Below are positions 7,509 to 15,845 of a stretch of DNA of 43,298 bases, one piece after another. Every line of letters begins with the position of its first letter. Position 1 is the first letter of the stretch. Under the pieces are notes generated by a model. It was not told the origin of the DNA and searched no databases. It worked only from the letters and a program-made list of their open reading frames with translations. Origin of the DNA: Alphaproteobacteria bacterium (GTDB lineage: Bacteria; Pseudomonadota; Alphaproteobacteria; Bin95); NCBI GenBank assembly GCA_022825195.1, contig JAJDYL010000109.1:1-43298 (forward strand). The letters are read 5' to 3'. The translations under genes were made by a program, and so were the position numbers.

Positions 7509-8254
7509 TGCGCGCGCTCGCCGCCGTCCTGCTGCTCGCCGTTGCGGCGCCCGCCTCGGCGGACCAGTTCGTGGTGGATGTCTCCGAGCGGACCGTCGCC
7601 ATCACCGCCGGCTTCACCGGCGCCGAGCTCGTGGTCTTCGGCACGGCCGCGGAGCCGCAGGGCTCGACCGCCGAACAACATGGCGTGATCGTCGTCATTC
7701 GCGGGCCGGAGCAGCCGACCATGGTCCGGCGCAAGGAGCGCAATTTCGGCGTCTGGGCCAACCATGGCGGCGTGGCCTTTCCGGAGGCTCCGGCCTTCGT
7801 CTGGGTCGCCGCCAGCGAGGCCTTCGTCAAGCGGCCGGTGACGGAGGTGCTGGACGAATACGAGATCGGGCAGGACTTCCTTTCGCCGGCGCCGGCCGCG
7901 GAGGGCGCCCCGGAACTGGCCGAATTCCAGGCAGCGCTCGTCCGGCGCAAGCAGGCGGCCGGGCTCTACTCCGAGACATTCGGGCGCGTCGAGTTCCTGG
8001 GCGAGCACCTGTTCCGCACGCGCGTCGCGTTCCCGGCCAACGTCCCGGTGGGCAGCTACCGCATCGAGGTCTTCGAGGTGCGCGACGACCAGGTCGTCAA
8101 TGTCACGGCAAGCGCGCTCCATGTCCGGAAAGCGGGGCTCGAGGCCGCGGTTTTCCGGTTCGCACACGATTTCCCGATCCTGCACGGTCTCGTTGCCATC
8201 GTCCTGGCCTTGATGGCAGGATGGCTCGCAGGCGCCGTCGCGCGGAGAACCTGA
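7508..8254 (+). CDS. Alph_Pro_TM / TIGR02186-type membrane protein
   Basis: 248 aa from ATG 7508, whose first base is the last of the exporter stop codon. A signal peptide is visible (MRALAAVLLLAVAAPASA), then a large periplasmic part beginning DQFVVDVSERTVAITAGFTG, and one C-terminal membrane helix (LVAIVLALMAGWLAGAV) with a basic end. This matches the alphaproteobacterial family annotated as 'putative transmembrane protein, TIGR02186'. No enzyme motif is seen. Members often sit beside TSUP exporters, and the one-base overlap here supports a joint function in anion export. The biochemical role is unknown. Confidence 0.82.
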   Translation: MRALAAVLLLAVAAPASADQFVVDVSERTVAITAGFTGAELVVFGTAAEPQGSTAEQHGVIVVIRGPEQPTMVRRKERNFGVWANHGGVAFPEAPAFVWVAASEAFVKRPVTEVLDEYEIGQDFLSPAPAAEGAPELAEFQAALVRRKQAAGLYSETFGRVEFLGEHLFRTRVAFPANVPVGSYRIEVFEVRDDQVVNVTASALHVRKAGLEAAVFRFAHDFPILHGLVAIVLALMAGWLAGAVARRT

Positions 8255-8258
8255 CTCC

Positions 8259-8744
8259 TTGACCGAACTTCCTTCCCCTTCGACGCGCACCCTGCTGTGC
8301 GTCGTCGACGAGAGCGACGAACTGCCGGTGGCGCTGACATTCGCCGCGCTCAGGTCCCGGCGCACGGGCAGCCATGTCGGCCTGCTCTACGTCATAGACA
8401 CGCCGGCGGACTTCCAGCACTGGTCGGCCGTCGGCGAGCTGATGCGCGAAGAGGCCCGCGAACACGCCGAAACGCTCATCCTGCAGGCGGCGGCGCAGGT
8501 TCAGCGCCTGTCCGGCAGGGTGCCGTCGCTGGCGATCCGGGAGGGCGACAAGGTGGACGAGACCATCCAGGCCTGCGAGGAGGACCCGTCGGTCGCCTTC
8601 CTGATCCTCGCCTCGGACACGGGCCCCAAGGGTCCGGGACCGCTGATTTCATCGCTGACCGGCAAGTCCGTCGGTCGCCTGCAGGTGCCGGTGGTCATTC
8701 TGCCGGGCAATCTCTCCGAGGAAGAGATAACCCGTTTCGCGTGA
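8259..8744 (+). CDS. Universal stress protein (UspA family)
   Basis: 161 aa from TTG 8259, 5 bp after the Alph_Pro_TM stop. The UspA fold is indicated by the first strand TLLCVVDESDE, the helix beginning ALTFAALRSRRTGSHVGLLYV, and the C-terminal strand with SLTGKSVGRLQVPVVILPG. The Usp ATP-binding G-2x-G-9x-G(S/T) motif is not clean, so nucleotide binding is doubtful. It is the last gene before the apr promoter and may be co-transcribed with the exporter pair. Confidence 0.82.
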   Translation: MTELPSPSTRTLLCVVDESDELPVALTFAALRSRRTGSHVGLLYVIDTPADFQHWSAVGELMREEAREHAETLILQAAAQVQRLSGRVPSLAIREGDKVDETIQACEEDPSVAFLILASDTGPKGPGPLISSLTGKSVGRLQVPVVILPGNLSEEEITRFA

Positions 8745-8771
8745 CGGAGCCGGGAGGGCGCGGCGCCGACC

Positions 8772-8801
8772 TTGACAACCCATCCGGACAATAGTTTGTA
8801 T
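8772..8801 (+). promoter_or_regulatory. Strong candidate promoter of the aprM-aprB-aprA-sat operon
   Basis: A perfect TTGACA at 8772-8777 is followed after 17-18 bases by TTTGTA/TTGTAT at 8795-8801. It lies in the only non-coding gap of the block (8745-8871), about 70 bp before the aprM start. It would separate apr-sat transcription from the exporter-stress genes upstream. Confidence 0.55.
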
Positions 8802-8871
8802 CCGTCACGGGGGCGGATCGATATTGTCGCTCGGGGCGTTTCACGGAACAGGCTGAGATCGGGGCAGGCGC

Positions 8872-9657
8872 GTGTTCACCAGTAATCCCTTCGCGGCGCT
8901 TTCGGAGTCCGTTGCGCCTGCCGCCATGCAGGCCTACGTGGTCGTCATGATCCTCCTGGTCGTGGGCGGCACCCTGTTCGACATCTGGCACAAGGGCAGC
9001 GCCGCCTATTTCTTCCGCAGCTGGCGGAAATCGCGGGACACGGGAACGCGCCGCGTCGGCGGCGGGGAAATGTCGGCGCTCGCAGTCCGGACCGCCCTCT
9101 CGGAGGGCCTGACGTCGGCCGAATTCGGTCCGGGACGCCGCCGGGTTGCCCACCTGCTGACGATGTACGGGTTCCTGGCCTATGTCGTCACCACGGTCAT
9201 CATGGTGTTCTGGTATCCGACGCCCGCCGCGCCGACGCCCGCCATCCTGCCCCTGCTGTGGGTCGTCGGGGCCTTGTCGGTCTGCGCGGGCGGCTACTGG
9301 TTCTGGTTCTTCATCCGGGTCGATGTGGCGGCCGAGGGCCATACGCCGCTCCGGGCGATGCGCGCCGACCTGTTCATCCTCTCGCTGCTGGCGAGCGCGA
9401 CGCTGGGGCTGGTCTGGGCCGGCCTGCAGGCGGCGGAGAGTTCGTGGACGACCGTGTTCCTGGGCCTCTACCTCATCGCCACGACGGTGCTGTTCGGGTC
9501 CGTTCCGTGGTCCAAATTCGCGCACATGTTCTACAAGCCCGCGGCGGCGCTGGAGAAGCGGGTTTCCGAGGCGACCGGTTCGAGGCGGAACCTTCCGGCT
9601 CCCGCGGACAAGCCGGAAATGTTCGGCAGCGCCCGCGAAAGGCCGCGCCACTACTGA
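8872..9657 (+). CDS. aprM: AprM, membrane anchor of the APS reductase of sulfur oxidisers
   Basis: 261 aa from GTG 8872. Five hydrophobic helices are visible (about residues 18-37, 97-117, 124-147, 163-184 and 193-214), with the loop between helices 1 and 2 soluble and basic. It lies directly upstream of aprB-aprA, the layout known for sulfur-oxidising bacteria of the aprMBA type, where AprM is thought to pass electrons from the cytoplasmic AprBA to the quinone pool in place of QmoABC. It is named by context plus topology; the sequence alone is weakly diagnostic. Confidence 0.82.
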   Translation: MFTSNPFAALSESVAPAAMQAYVVVMILLVVGGTLFDIWHKGSAAYFFRSWRKSRDTGTRRVGGGEMSALAVRTALSEGLTSAEFGPGRRRVAHLLTMYGFLAYVVTTVIMVFWYPTPAAPTPAILPLLWVVGALSVCAGGYWFWFFIRVDVAAEGHTPLRAMRADLFILSLLASATLGLVWAGLQAAESSWTTVFLGLYLIATTVLFGSVPWSKFAHMFYKPAAALEKRVSEATGSRRNLPAPADKPEMFGSARERPRHY

Positions 9658-9699
9658 TCGGCCCGTATCGGTCGTCAATGCAGGAGATAACGGAACCCG

Positions 9700-10164
9700 A
9701 TGCCGACATTCGTCTATATGACCAGTTGCGACGGCTGCGGATATTGCGTGGATATCTGTCCGTCCGACATCATGCACATCGACAGCACCACCCGGCGCGC
9801 CTACAACATCGAGCCCAACATGTGCTGGGAGTGCTACTCCTGCGTGAAGGCGTGCCCGCAGCATGCCATCGACTGCCGCGGCTATGCCGACTTCGCGCCC
9901 CTGGGCCACAGCGTCCGGGTGCTGAGGGAGGAAGAGAAGGGCTCCATTTCCTGGAAGATCAAGTTCCGGGACGGCCAGGAAAAGGATTTCATCTCCCCGA
10001 TCCGGACCGAACCCTGGGGGTCGATCAAGCCGCCGGCCGATTACGAGGCGCCCTCCCCCGAGGCGATGAAATCCCAGCAACTCGCGCATGAGCCGGACGC
10101 GCTGCACATCGAGGCGCTGCCCACTCTGACGCCGGGTCGGACCAGTGAGGGAGACCACCAGTGA
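9700..10164 (+). CDS. aprB: Adenylylsulfate reductase beta subunit (AprB)
   Basis: 154 aa from ATG 9700. AprB is a ferredoxin-like subunit with two [4Fe-4S] clusters. All eight ligands are present: C10, C13, C16 and C20 (CDGCGYCVDICP) and C42, C45, C48 and C52 (CWECYSCVKACP). The AprB tail region follows with KIKFRDGQEKDFISPIRT, which in the family wraps around AprA. The N-terminal MPTFVYMTSCDGC is characteristic. It overlaps aprA by 4 bp (GTGA), giving equal synthesis of the two subunits. Confidence 0.97.
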   Translation: MPTFVYMTSCDGCGYCVDICPSDIMHIDSTTRRAYNIEPNMCWECYSCVKACPQHAIDCRGYADFAPLGHSVRVLREEEKGSISWKIKFRDGQEKDFISPIRTEPWGSIKPPADYEAPSPEAMKSQQLAHEPDALHIEALPTLTPGRTSEGDHQ

Positions 10165-12005
10165 GTCTGTTCGCTCGCCGGAAAACGGTTTTCGTGGACG
10201 CGGATATCCTGGTCGTCGGCGGCGGCATGGCCGGCTGCGGCGCGACCTACGAAGCCGGGTATTGGGGACGCGACCTGAAGGTGGTCTGCGTCGAGAAGGC
10301 GAACATCGAGCGCAGCGGCGCCGTCGCCCAGGGCCTGTATGCGATCAACTGCTACATGGGCATGCAGTGGAACGAGAACCAGCCCGAGGACCATGTCCGC
10401 TACGCCCGGAACGACCTCATGGGCCTGGTGCGCGAGGATCTGGGCTTCGACATCGCCCGGCATGTCGACTCCACGGTCCACAAGTTTGAGGAATGGGGCC
10501 TTCCGATCATGAAGGACCCGGAGACGGGGCGTTATCTGCGCGAAGGCAAGTGGCAGATCATGATCCACGGCGAGAGCTACAAGCCGATCGTCGCGGAGGC
10601 CGCCCGCAAGGCCGCCACGGAAGTCTATAACCGGATCATGGTGACCCACCTGCTGACGGACTCCGCGAATCCCAACCGAGTCGCCGGCGCCGTCGGGTTC
10701 AATGTCCGCAGCGGGGATTTCTATGTCTTCCGCGCGAAGGCCGTCATCGTGTCCGCCGGCGGCGCGTCGCACATCTTCAAGCCCCGGGCGGTGGGCGAAG
10801 GCATGGGGCGGACCTGGTACGCCCCCTGGAGCAGCGCGTCGGCCTATGCGCTGCCGATCCTCGTCGGCGCCAAGATGACCCAGATGGAGAACCGGGTCGT
10901 CCTCACCCGCTTCAAGGACGGCTACGGTCCGGTCGGCGCCTATTTCCTCCACCTCAAGACCTACACCGAGAACGCCTACGGGGAGGAATACGAGTCCAAG
11001 TGGTACGACCATACCAAGGAGCTGGTCGGGGACTATATCGACCGGCACCCGGTGCCCACCTGCCTGCGCAACCACGCCTTCCTGGAGGAGGTCAAGGCCG
11101 GCGGAGGCCCCATCCGCATGGTGACCAAGGAGGCCTTCGCCGACCCCCATCTGGAGCAGGTCGGCTGGGAGAACTTCCTCGGCATGACGATCGGGCAGGC
11201 GGTCGTCTGGGCCTCGCAGAACATCGATCCCAAGCACACCAATCCGGAGCTGACCACGTCCGAGCCCTATGTCATGGGCTCGCACGCCACCTGCTCGGGC
11301 GCCTGGGCGAGCGGTCCGGAAGACTGCGCGCCGGCGGACTACCAGTGGGGATACAACCGGATGATGTCCGTCGAGGGGCTGTTCGGCGCCGGCGACACCA
11401 TCGGCGGCACCGCCCACAAGTTCTCGTCGGGGTCCTTCACGGAAGGCCGGATCGCCGGAAAGGCGGCGGTCAGCTACGTCAACGACCTGAAGGGCGACCG
11501 GCCGCAGGTAAGCGAGCGGGAGTACGAAGACCTGAAGAGGGCTGTCTTCCAGCCCCTGGAGACCTACCGGGTCGGCCGCAACGAGATCGTCGCGGGAACC
11601 GTTTCGCCCAGCTACATATTGCCGATTCACGGTCTCCAGCGTCTCGAAAAGATCATGGACGAATATGTCGGCGGCATCAGTTCGAACTACATCACGAACG
11701 AGCCCATGCTCACCCGCGGGCTGGAGCTGCTGGGCATGCTGAAGGAAGACCTCGGCAGTCTCGGAGCCGAAGACCTGCACCAGCTTCAGCGGGCGTGGGA
11801 GCTTCACCACCGGGTCCTCGCCTCGGAGTCGGTGACCCACCACACGATGTTCAGGACGGAAACGCGCTGGCCGGGCTACTACTACCGGGCCGATCATCCG
11901 AAGCTGGACGACGCCGACTGGCACTGCTTCACCTTGTCTCGCTACGATCGGGAATCCGGGGAATGGACCATGGAGAAGGCCCCCGTCCACCACATCGTCG
12001 ACTAG
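10161..12005 (+). CDS. aprA: Adenylylsulfate reductase alpha subunit (AprA), oxidative direction
   Basis: 614 aa from GTG 10161. The FAD-binding start [10 protein letters not shown] (G20-G22) and [15 protein letters not shown] are typical. The active-site region [14 protein letters not shown] supplies the substrate arginine, and [16 protein letters not shown] contains H375, which aligns with the catalytic histidine of characterised AprA. In sulfur oxidisers AprBA works backwards, joining sulfite and AMP to APS and releasing two electrons. No dsr or qmo genes lie in the window. The presence of aprM and the following sat favours the oxidative role. Confidence 0.97.
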   Translation: MSLFARRKTVFVDADILVVGGGMAGCGATYEAGYWGRDLKVVCVEKANIERSGAVAQGLYAINCYMGMQWNENQPEDHVRYARNDLMGLVREDLGFDIARHVDSTVHKFEEWGLPIMKDPETGRYLREGKWQIMIHGESYKPIVAEAARKAATEVYNRIMVTHLLTDSANPNRVAGAVGFNVRSGDFYVFRAKAVIVSAGGASHIFKPRAVGEGMGRTWYAPWSSASAYALPILVGAKMTQMENRVVLTRFKDGYGPVGAYFLHLKTYTENAYGEEYESKWYDHTKELVGDYIDRHPVPTCLRNHAFLEEVKAGGGPIRMVTKEAFADPHLEQVGWENFLGMTIGQAVVWASQNIDPKHTNPELTTSEPYVMGSHATCSGAWASGPEDCAPADYQWGYNRMMSVEGLFGAGDTIGGTAHKFSSGSFTEGRIAGKAAVSYVNDLKGDRPQVSEREYEDLKRAVFQPLETYRVGRNEIVAGTVSPSYILPIHGLQRLEKIMDEYVGGISSNYITNEPMLTRGLELLGMLKEDLGSLGAEDLHQLQRAWELHHRVLASESVTHHTMFRTETRWPGYYYRADHPKLDDADWHCFTLSRYDRESGEWTMEKAPVHHIVD

Positions 12006-12033
12006 CCCCGATTTCCTGCTACCACGGCGCCCC

Positions 12034-13293
12034 ATGTCGACCCTGATCGCCCCGCACGGCGGCACCGCCCTGAAGCCCCTGCTGCTGCCCGGGGAGGAGC
12101 GGGACGAGGGCCTGAAGCGGGCGCGCACCCTGAAACAACTGCCGCTCTCGAGCCGCGAGGTCTCGGACCTCTTCATGCTCGCCATGGGCGCCTACACCCC
12201 GCTCGACGGGTTCATGGGCGCGGCCGACTGGCGCGGCGCGTGCGTCGATATGCGGCTGGAGAACGGGCTCTTCTGGCCCCTCCCGATCACGCTTTCCTGC
12301 GACGGGGACTTTGCGGTCGCCGTGGGCGAAGAAGTGGCGTTGACGGACGAGGGAGGCGGGATCCTCGGCGTTCTCACGGTCACCGAGACATACGCCATCG
12401 ACAAGGCCCTCGAATGCCGGGAGGTCTATCGCACCGCCGAGGAGGCCCATCCGGGCGTCGCCAAGGTGATGGCGCAGGGCTCCGTCAACCTGGCGGGCCC
12501 GGTTTCGGTCTTCTCCGAGGGCCATTTCCCCAAGACCTACCGGGGGCTCTACCTGCGCCCCGCCGAAACCCGCGCGCTGTTCGCCGAAAAGGGCTGGTCC
12601 ACGGTCGCCGCCTTCCAAACCCGCAACCCCATGCACCGCAGCCACGAGTTTCTGGCCAAGGTCGCCATCGAGGTGTGCGACGGGCTGCTCATTCACCAGG
12701 TCCTGGGTGCGCTCAAGGAAGGCGACATTCCGGCCGATGTCCGGGTCCGCGCCATCGACTGGCTGGTCGCCAACCACTTTGCGGACGGCAAGGTCGTCCA
12801 GGCCGGCTACCCCATCGAGATGCGCTACGCCGGCCCCCGGGAGGCGCTGTTGCACGCGCTGTTCCGCCAGAATTTCGGCTGCTCGCACCTGGTGGTGGGG
12901 CGCGACCATGCCGGGCTCGGCGGCTATTACGGACCCTACGACGCGCACCGCATATTCGACGAAATCGGCGACGACAGCCTCGCCATCCGGCCGCTGAAGT
13001 TCGACGACACCTTCTATTGCTTCGACTGCCGGGGCACGGCGACGGGGAACGTGTGCTTCGCCGCCGGCGGCGGGAAGGCCCCGCCGGGCGAGGAGGAGCG
13101 CTATCGCGCGGTGGCGGCGGTGGCGACGGGCAAGGCCGCGGGCCGGCCCTGTCCCGAAGGCGACGACGGAAAGCTCCGCATCTCGGGCACCCGGCTGCGC
13201 GAAATGTTCGCCAACCGCGAGACGGTCCCGCCCGAATTCAGCCGCGACGGCGTGGTCGCCATCCTGCAGGCCTATTACGACGGCGCCGCTTGA
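12034..13293 (+). CDS. sat: ATP sulfurylase (Sat), dissimilatory type
   Basis: 419 aa from ATG 12034, 28 bp after aprA. It converts APS plus pyrophosphate to sulfate and ATP in the oxidative direction, completing sulfite oxidation. The catalytic signatures are [10 protein letters not shown] and VGRDHAG; PUA-like N-terminal and adenylyltransferase domains are present. The zinc-type motif is unusual: C329, C332 and C341 keep the CxxC-x8-C spacing, but about 40 residues rich in Gly, Ala and Glu then separate C341 from the conserved [10 protein letters not shown], where about 10 are usual. Another CP lies at 373. This suggests an insertion in the metal-binding loop. Confidence 0.96.
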   Translation: MSTLIAPHGGTALKPLLLPGEERDEGLKRARTLKQLPLSSREVSDLFMLAMGAYTPLDGFMGAADWRGACVDMRLENGLFWPLPITLSCDGDFAVAVGEEVALTDEGGGILGVLTVTETYAIDKALECREVYRTAEEAHPGVAKVMAQGSVNLAGPVSVFSEGHFPKTYRGLYLRPAETRALFAEKGWSTVAAFQTRNPMHRSHEFLAKVAIEVCDGLLIHQVLGALKEGDIPADVRVRAIDWLVANHFADGKVVQAGYPIEMRYAGPREALLHALFRQNFGCSHLVVGRDHAGLGGYYGPYDAHRIFDEIGDDSLAIRPLKFDDTFYCFDCRGTATGNVCFAAGGGKAPPGEEERYRAVAAVATGKAAGRPCPEGDDGKLRISGTRLREMFANRETVPPEFSRDGVVAILQAYYDGAA

Positions 13294-13349
13294 TTTCGCG
13301 GCGGTTCCGGTCCATCTAGGCAGTTCTATCGGGCCGGAGGACGCAGCCG

Positions 13350-13901
13350 ATGTTCATCCAGACGGAACAGACCCCCAATCCCGCAACGCTGAAGTTCATT
13401 CCCGGCGTGCAGGTGATGGCGCGCGGCACGGCCGATTTCCCCTCGCCGGCGGATTCGGAACGCTCGCCGCTGGCCCAGGCGCTGTTCGACGTGCCGGGGG
13501 TGAGGGCGGTGTTCTTCGGCAGCGATTTCGTGACCGTCAGCAAGGACGATGCGCGCGACTGGCAGACGCTGAAGCCGATGATCCTGGGCGCGATCATGGA
13601 CCATTTCATGGCCGGCCGGCCGGTCATGCTGGACAGCGGCGCGGACGACGCCGACGACGGCGCGGAGGACAGCGAGGTCGTCTCCCAGATCAAGGAGCTG
13701 CTGGAGACGCGGGTCCGCCCGGCGGTGGCGCAGGACGGCGGCGACATCGTCTTCCGCGCGTTCGAGGACGGCGTCGTCTATCTGAGCATGCAGGGCGCCT
13801 GCGCCGGCTGCCCGAGCTCGACGGCGACCCTCAAGATGGGCGTCGAAAACATGCTCCGCCACTACATTCCTGAAGTCGAAGCGGTCTATCCGGTTCCCTG
13901 A
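13350..13901 (+). CDS. NfuA-type iron-sulfur cluster scaffold/carrier
   Basis: 183 aa from ATG 13350, with GGAGG upstream. The N-terminal Nfu_N domain starts MFIQTEQTPNPATLKFIPG, and the C-terminal NifU-like domain carries the cluster-binding CAGC (C151 and C154) within GACAGCPSSTATLK. Two-domain Nfu proteins of this form are standard in alphaproteobacteria and deliver [4Fe-4S] clusters to client proteins. Clients in this window would include AprB, MiaB and perhaps the flavoprotein at 40201. Confidence 0.93.
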   Translation: MFIQTEQTPNPATLKFIPGVQVMARGTADFPSPADSERSPLAQALFDVPGVRAVFFGSDFVTVSKDDARDWQTLKPMILGAIMDHFMAGRPVMLDSGADDADDGAEDSEVVSQIKELLETRVRPAVAQDGGDIVFRAFEDGVVYLSMQGACAGCPSSTATLKMGVENMLRHYIPEVEAVYPVP

Positions 13902-13945
13902 GGACGCCCGGGCGGGGGCGCCCGCCGGGTATCCCCACGCATCCC

Positions 13946-14551
13946 ATGGTCGAACTCGCGCTCGATTGCGCGGCCAATGCCTGCTCCGTCGCCGTCGCGC
14001 GGGGCGGCAAGCTCGTCGCGAGCCACTGGCGGGCGATGGCGCGCGGCCATGCCGAGGCGGCGCCGGTGATGGTGGAACGCGCCATGGCGGACGCCGGGGC
14101 GGACTTTCCGGAAATTTCGCGAATTACGGTCACGCGCGGCCCCGGCTCCTTCACCGGCATCCGCATAGCGCTGGCGGCGGCGCGCGGCCTCGCGCTCGCC
14201 ACCGGGGCCGGGATTGCGGCCGTGCCCACCTTCGAGGCGCTGCGCCCGCCGGAGCCGCCGGAGGGCCGGCTGTTGGCCGTGCTCGATACCAGGCGCGGCA
14301 GCCTTTACGCCGCCGATCTTTCCGGCGCCGCCGAGCCGTTCGTCACGACGGCGGAAGCCCTGATCGCGGAAGCGCCTTTCGCCGCCGTCGGCGACGCGGC
14401 GGCAGCGCTGGCGGCGCTGGCGCCGGGTGCCGTTCAGGCGCTCGCGCCGGCTCTTCCCGACGCTGCGCGGCTTCTGGACCGGCCGTTCCCGCCCGGTCCC
14501 GTCTCGCCGCTTTACCTCACCCCGCCGCACACCGGGCCTGCCCGGCCATGA
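13946..14551 (+). CDS. tsaB: tRNA threonylcarbamoyladenosine biosynthesis protein TsaB
   Basis: 201 aa from ATG 13946. The ASKHA-type start LALDCAANACSVAV and the TsaB signature TRGPGSFTGIRIALAAARGLA are clear. TsaB pairs with TsaD for the t6A37 modification of ANN-decoding tRNAs; it is structural rather than catalytic. It overlaps rimI by 4 bp (ATGA), the usual tsaB-rimI pairing. Confidence 0.95.
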   Translation: MVELALDCAANACSVAVARGGKLVASHWRAMARGHAEAAPVMVERAMADAGADFPEISRITVTRGPGSFTGIRIALAAARGLALATGAGIAAVPTFEALRPPEPPEGRLLAVLDTRRGSLYAADLSGAAEPFVTTAEALIAEAPFAAVGDAAAALAALAPGAVQALAPALPDAARLLDRPFPPGPVSPLYLTPPHTGPARP

Positions 14552-15006
14552 TTTCTGCGGACCCGTCTCACGCGGAGGTCCTGGCTGCCATCCATCGCGC
14601 GGCCATGCCGGGGGACGCCTGGTCGGCGGATGCCTGGCGCAGCCTGCTTGCGGCGCCGGGCGCCCGCACACGCATCGCCATGGACGGAACCGCGCCCGCC
14701 GGCTTCCTGCATCTGCGCTGCGCCGGCGGCGAGGCGGAGGTGGTGATGATCGCGACCCATCCTTCCGCGCAGCGGCGCGGCATAGCGACGGCGCTGCTCG
14801 AAGACGCGCTCGCCGCTCTCGACGGCGGGATGGCGCTGTTCCTCGAAGTGGCCGAACGCAATCATGCCGCCCGTGCGCTCTATGCGGGGTTCGGCTTCGA
14901 GCCGGTCGGACGCCGGCCCGGATATTATCGCACCCCCTCAGGCCGGCAGGACGCGCTTGTCCTCCGGCTCGGACACAATACTGGCGGTCCGGGTCAGCGC
15001 CGGTAG
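14548..15006 (+). CDS. rimI: GNAT acetyltransferase, RimI-like
   Basis: 152 aa from ATG 14548, overlapping the tsaB stop. The acetyl-CoA loop motif is IATHPSAQRRGIATALL, followed by LEVAERNHAARALYAGFGFE and GRRPGYYRT, typical of the RimI branch that acetylates the N-terminus of ribosomal protein S18. The 3' end overlaps the convergent aldolase-like gene by 13 bp. Confidence 0.92.
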   Translation: MISADPSHAEVLAAIHRAAMPGDAWSADAWRSLLAAPGARTRIAMDGTAPAGFLHLRCAGGEAEVVMIATHPSAQRRGIATALLEDALAALDGGMALFLEVAERNHAARALYAGFGFEPVGRRPGYYRTPSGRQDALVLRLGHNTGGPGQRR

Positions 15007-15770
15007 TCGTCCATGCCGGCGCGTTCGAGCTGGCGCAGCAGGGCCGGCCATTCCCTGCCGACCTCGATGAAGCCGCCGCGGCCGTACATCGACTTGCCCG
15101 TCGCGATGGTCTTCTCCCGGGTCGCCGGAGAGATTTCGCGCAGCGCCGCACCGCCGGACTGGGCGTCGATCTGGTGGCGGCAGGCCGTCTCGATCCGGTA
15201 CATCCACACGAACGCCTCGCCCATCGTCTCGCCGACCGTCAGCAGGCCGTGATTGCGCAGCATCAGGATCCGCCGGTCGCCCAGGTCGCGCACGATCCGC
15301 GGCCGCTCGTCCGCGTCGGTCGCCGTGCCCTCGAAGTCGTGGTAGCCGAGCCAGCCCATGACGGTGAGCGCCTTCTGGCTGGCCGGCAACAGCCCATGGT
15401 CCTGCATGGCGACGGCAACGCCGTATCGCGAGTGCGTGTGCATGATGAAATGCAGGTGCGGCATGGCGGTGTGGATGGCGCCGTGGATAACGAAGCCCGC
15501 GAGATTGGCGCCGTGTCCCGTCTCGCTCTGCACATTGCCTTCCCGGTCCACCACGATCAGCGAGGACGCCGTGATCTCCTCGAAGAACATGCCGAAGGGG
15601 TTCAGCAGGAAGGAGTCCTCCGTGCCCGGCAGGCGCGCGGAAATGTGGGTGTTGTTGAGGTCTGTCCATCCGTAGAGCGCGCAGAGCCGGTAGGCCGCGG
15701 CCAGATCGCACCGCGCCTCCCATTCCCCGGCGCTCATCCCGACCGGCCTGCCGTCCGCCATGCTGTCCAT
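14994..15770 (-). CDS. Class II aldolase/adducin-family protein
   Basis: 258 aa, starting at ATG 15770 on the minus strand. The fold is recognised by WTDLNNTHISARLPG near the start, the metal-binding HTHSRYG and the C-terminal-half NHGLLTVG, which supply the zinc histidines of fuculose-phosphate-type aldolases. Family members act on sugar phosphates, as dehydratases in methionine salvage, or are uncharacterised. This one resembles the uncharacterised 'adducin-like' group, so no substrate is assigned. It runs in the same direction as the GBBH-like gene, 75 bp downstream of it, so the two may be co-transcribed. Confidence 0.88.
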   Translation of the reverse strand: MDSMADGRPVGMSAGEWEARCDLAAAYRLCALYGWTDLNNTHISARLPGTEDSFLLNPFGMFFEEITASSLIVVDREGNVQSETGHGANLAGFVIHGAIHTAMPHLHFIMHTHSRYGVAVAMQDHGLLPASQKALTVMGWLGYHDFEGTATDADERPRIVRDLGDRRILMLRNHGLLTVGETMGEAFVWMYRIETACRHQIDAQSGGAALREISPATREKTIATGKSMYGRGGFIEVGREWPALLRQLERAGMDDYRR

Positions 15771-15845
15771 ATCCGCCGCCTCCTCGTTCGGGTCGGCGGA
15801 GCATACCCCCTGCCCCGGCCTTTCGGCAAAGCGGGCGCGGACTCG

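Noticed and set aside
10041..12185. Long minus-strand open frame opposite aprA
   Set aside because: AprA and AprB are unmistakable on the plus strand; the reverse frame has low-complexity composition.
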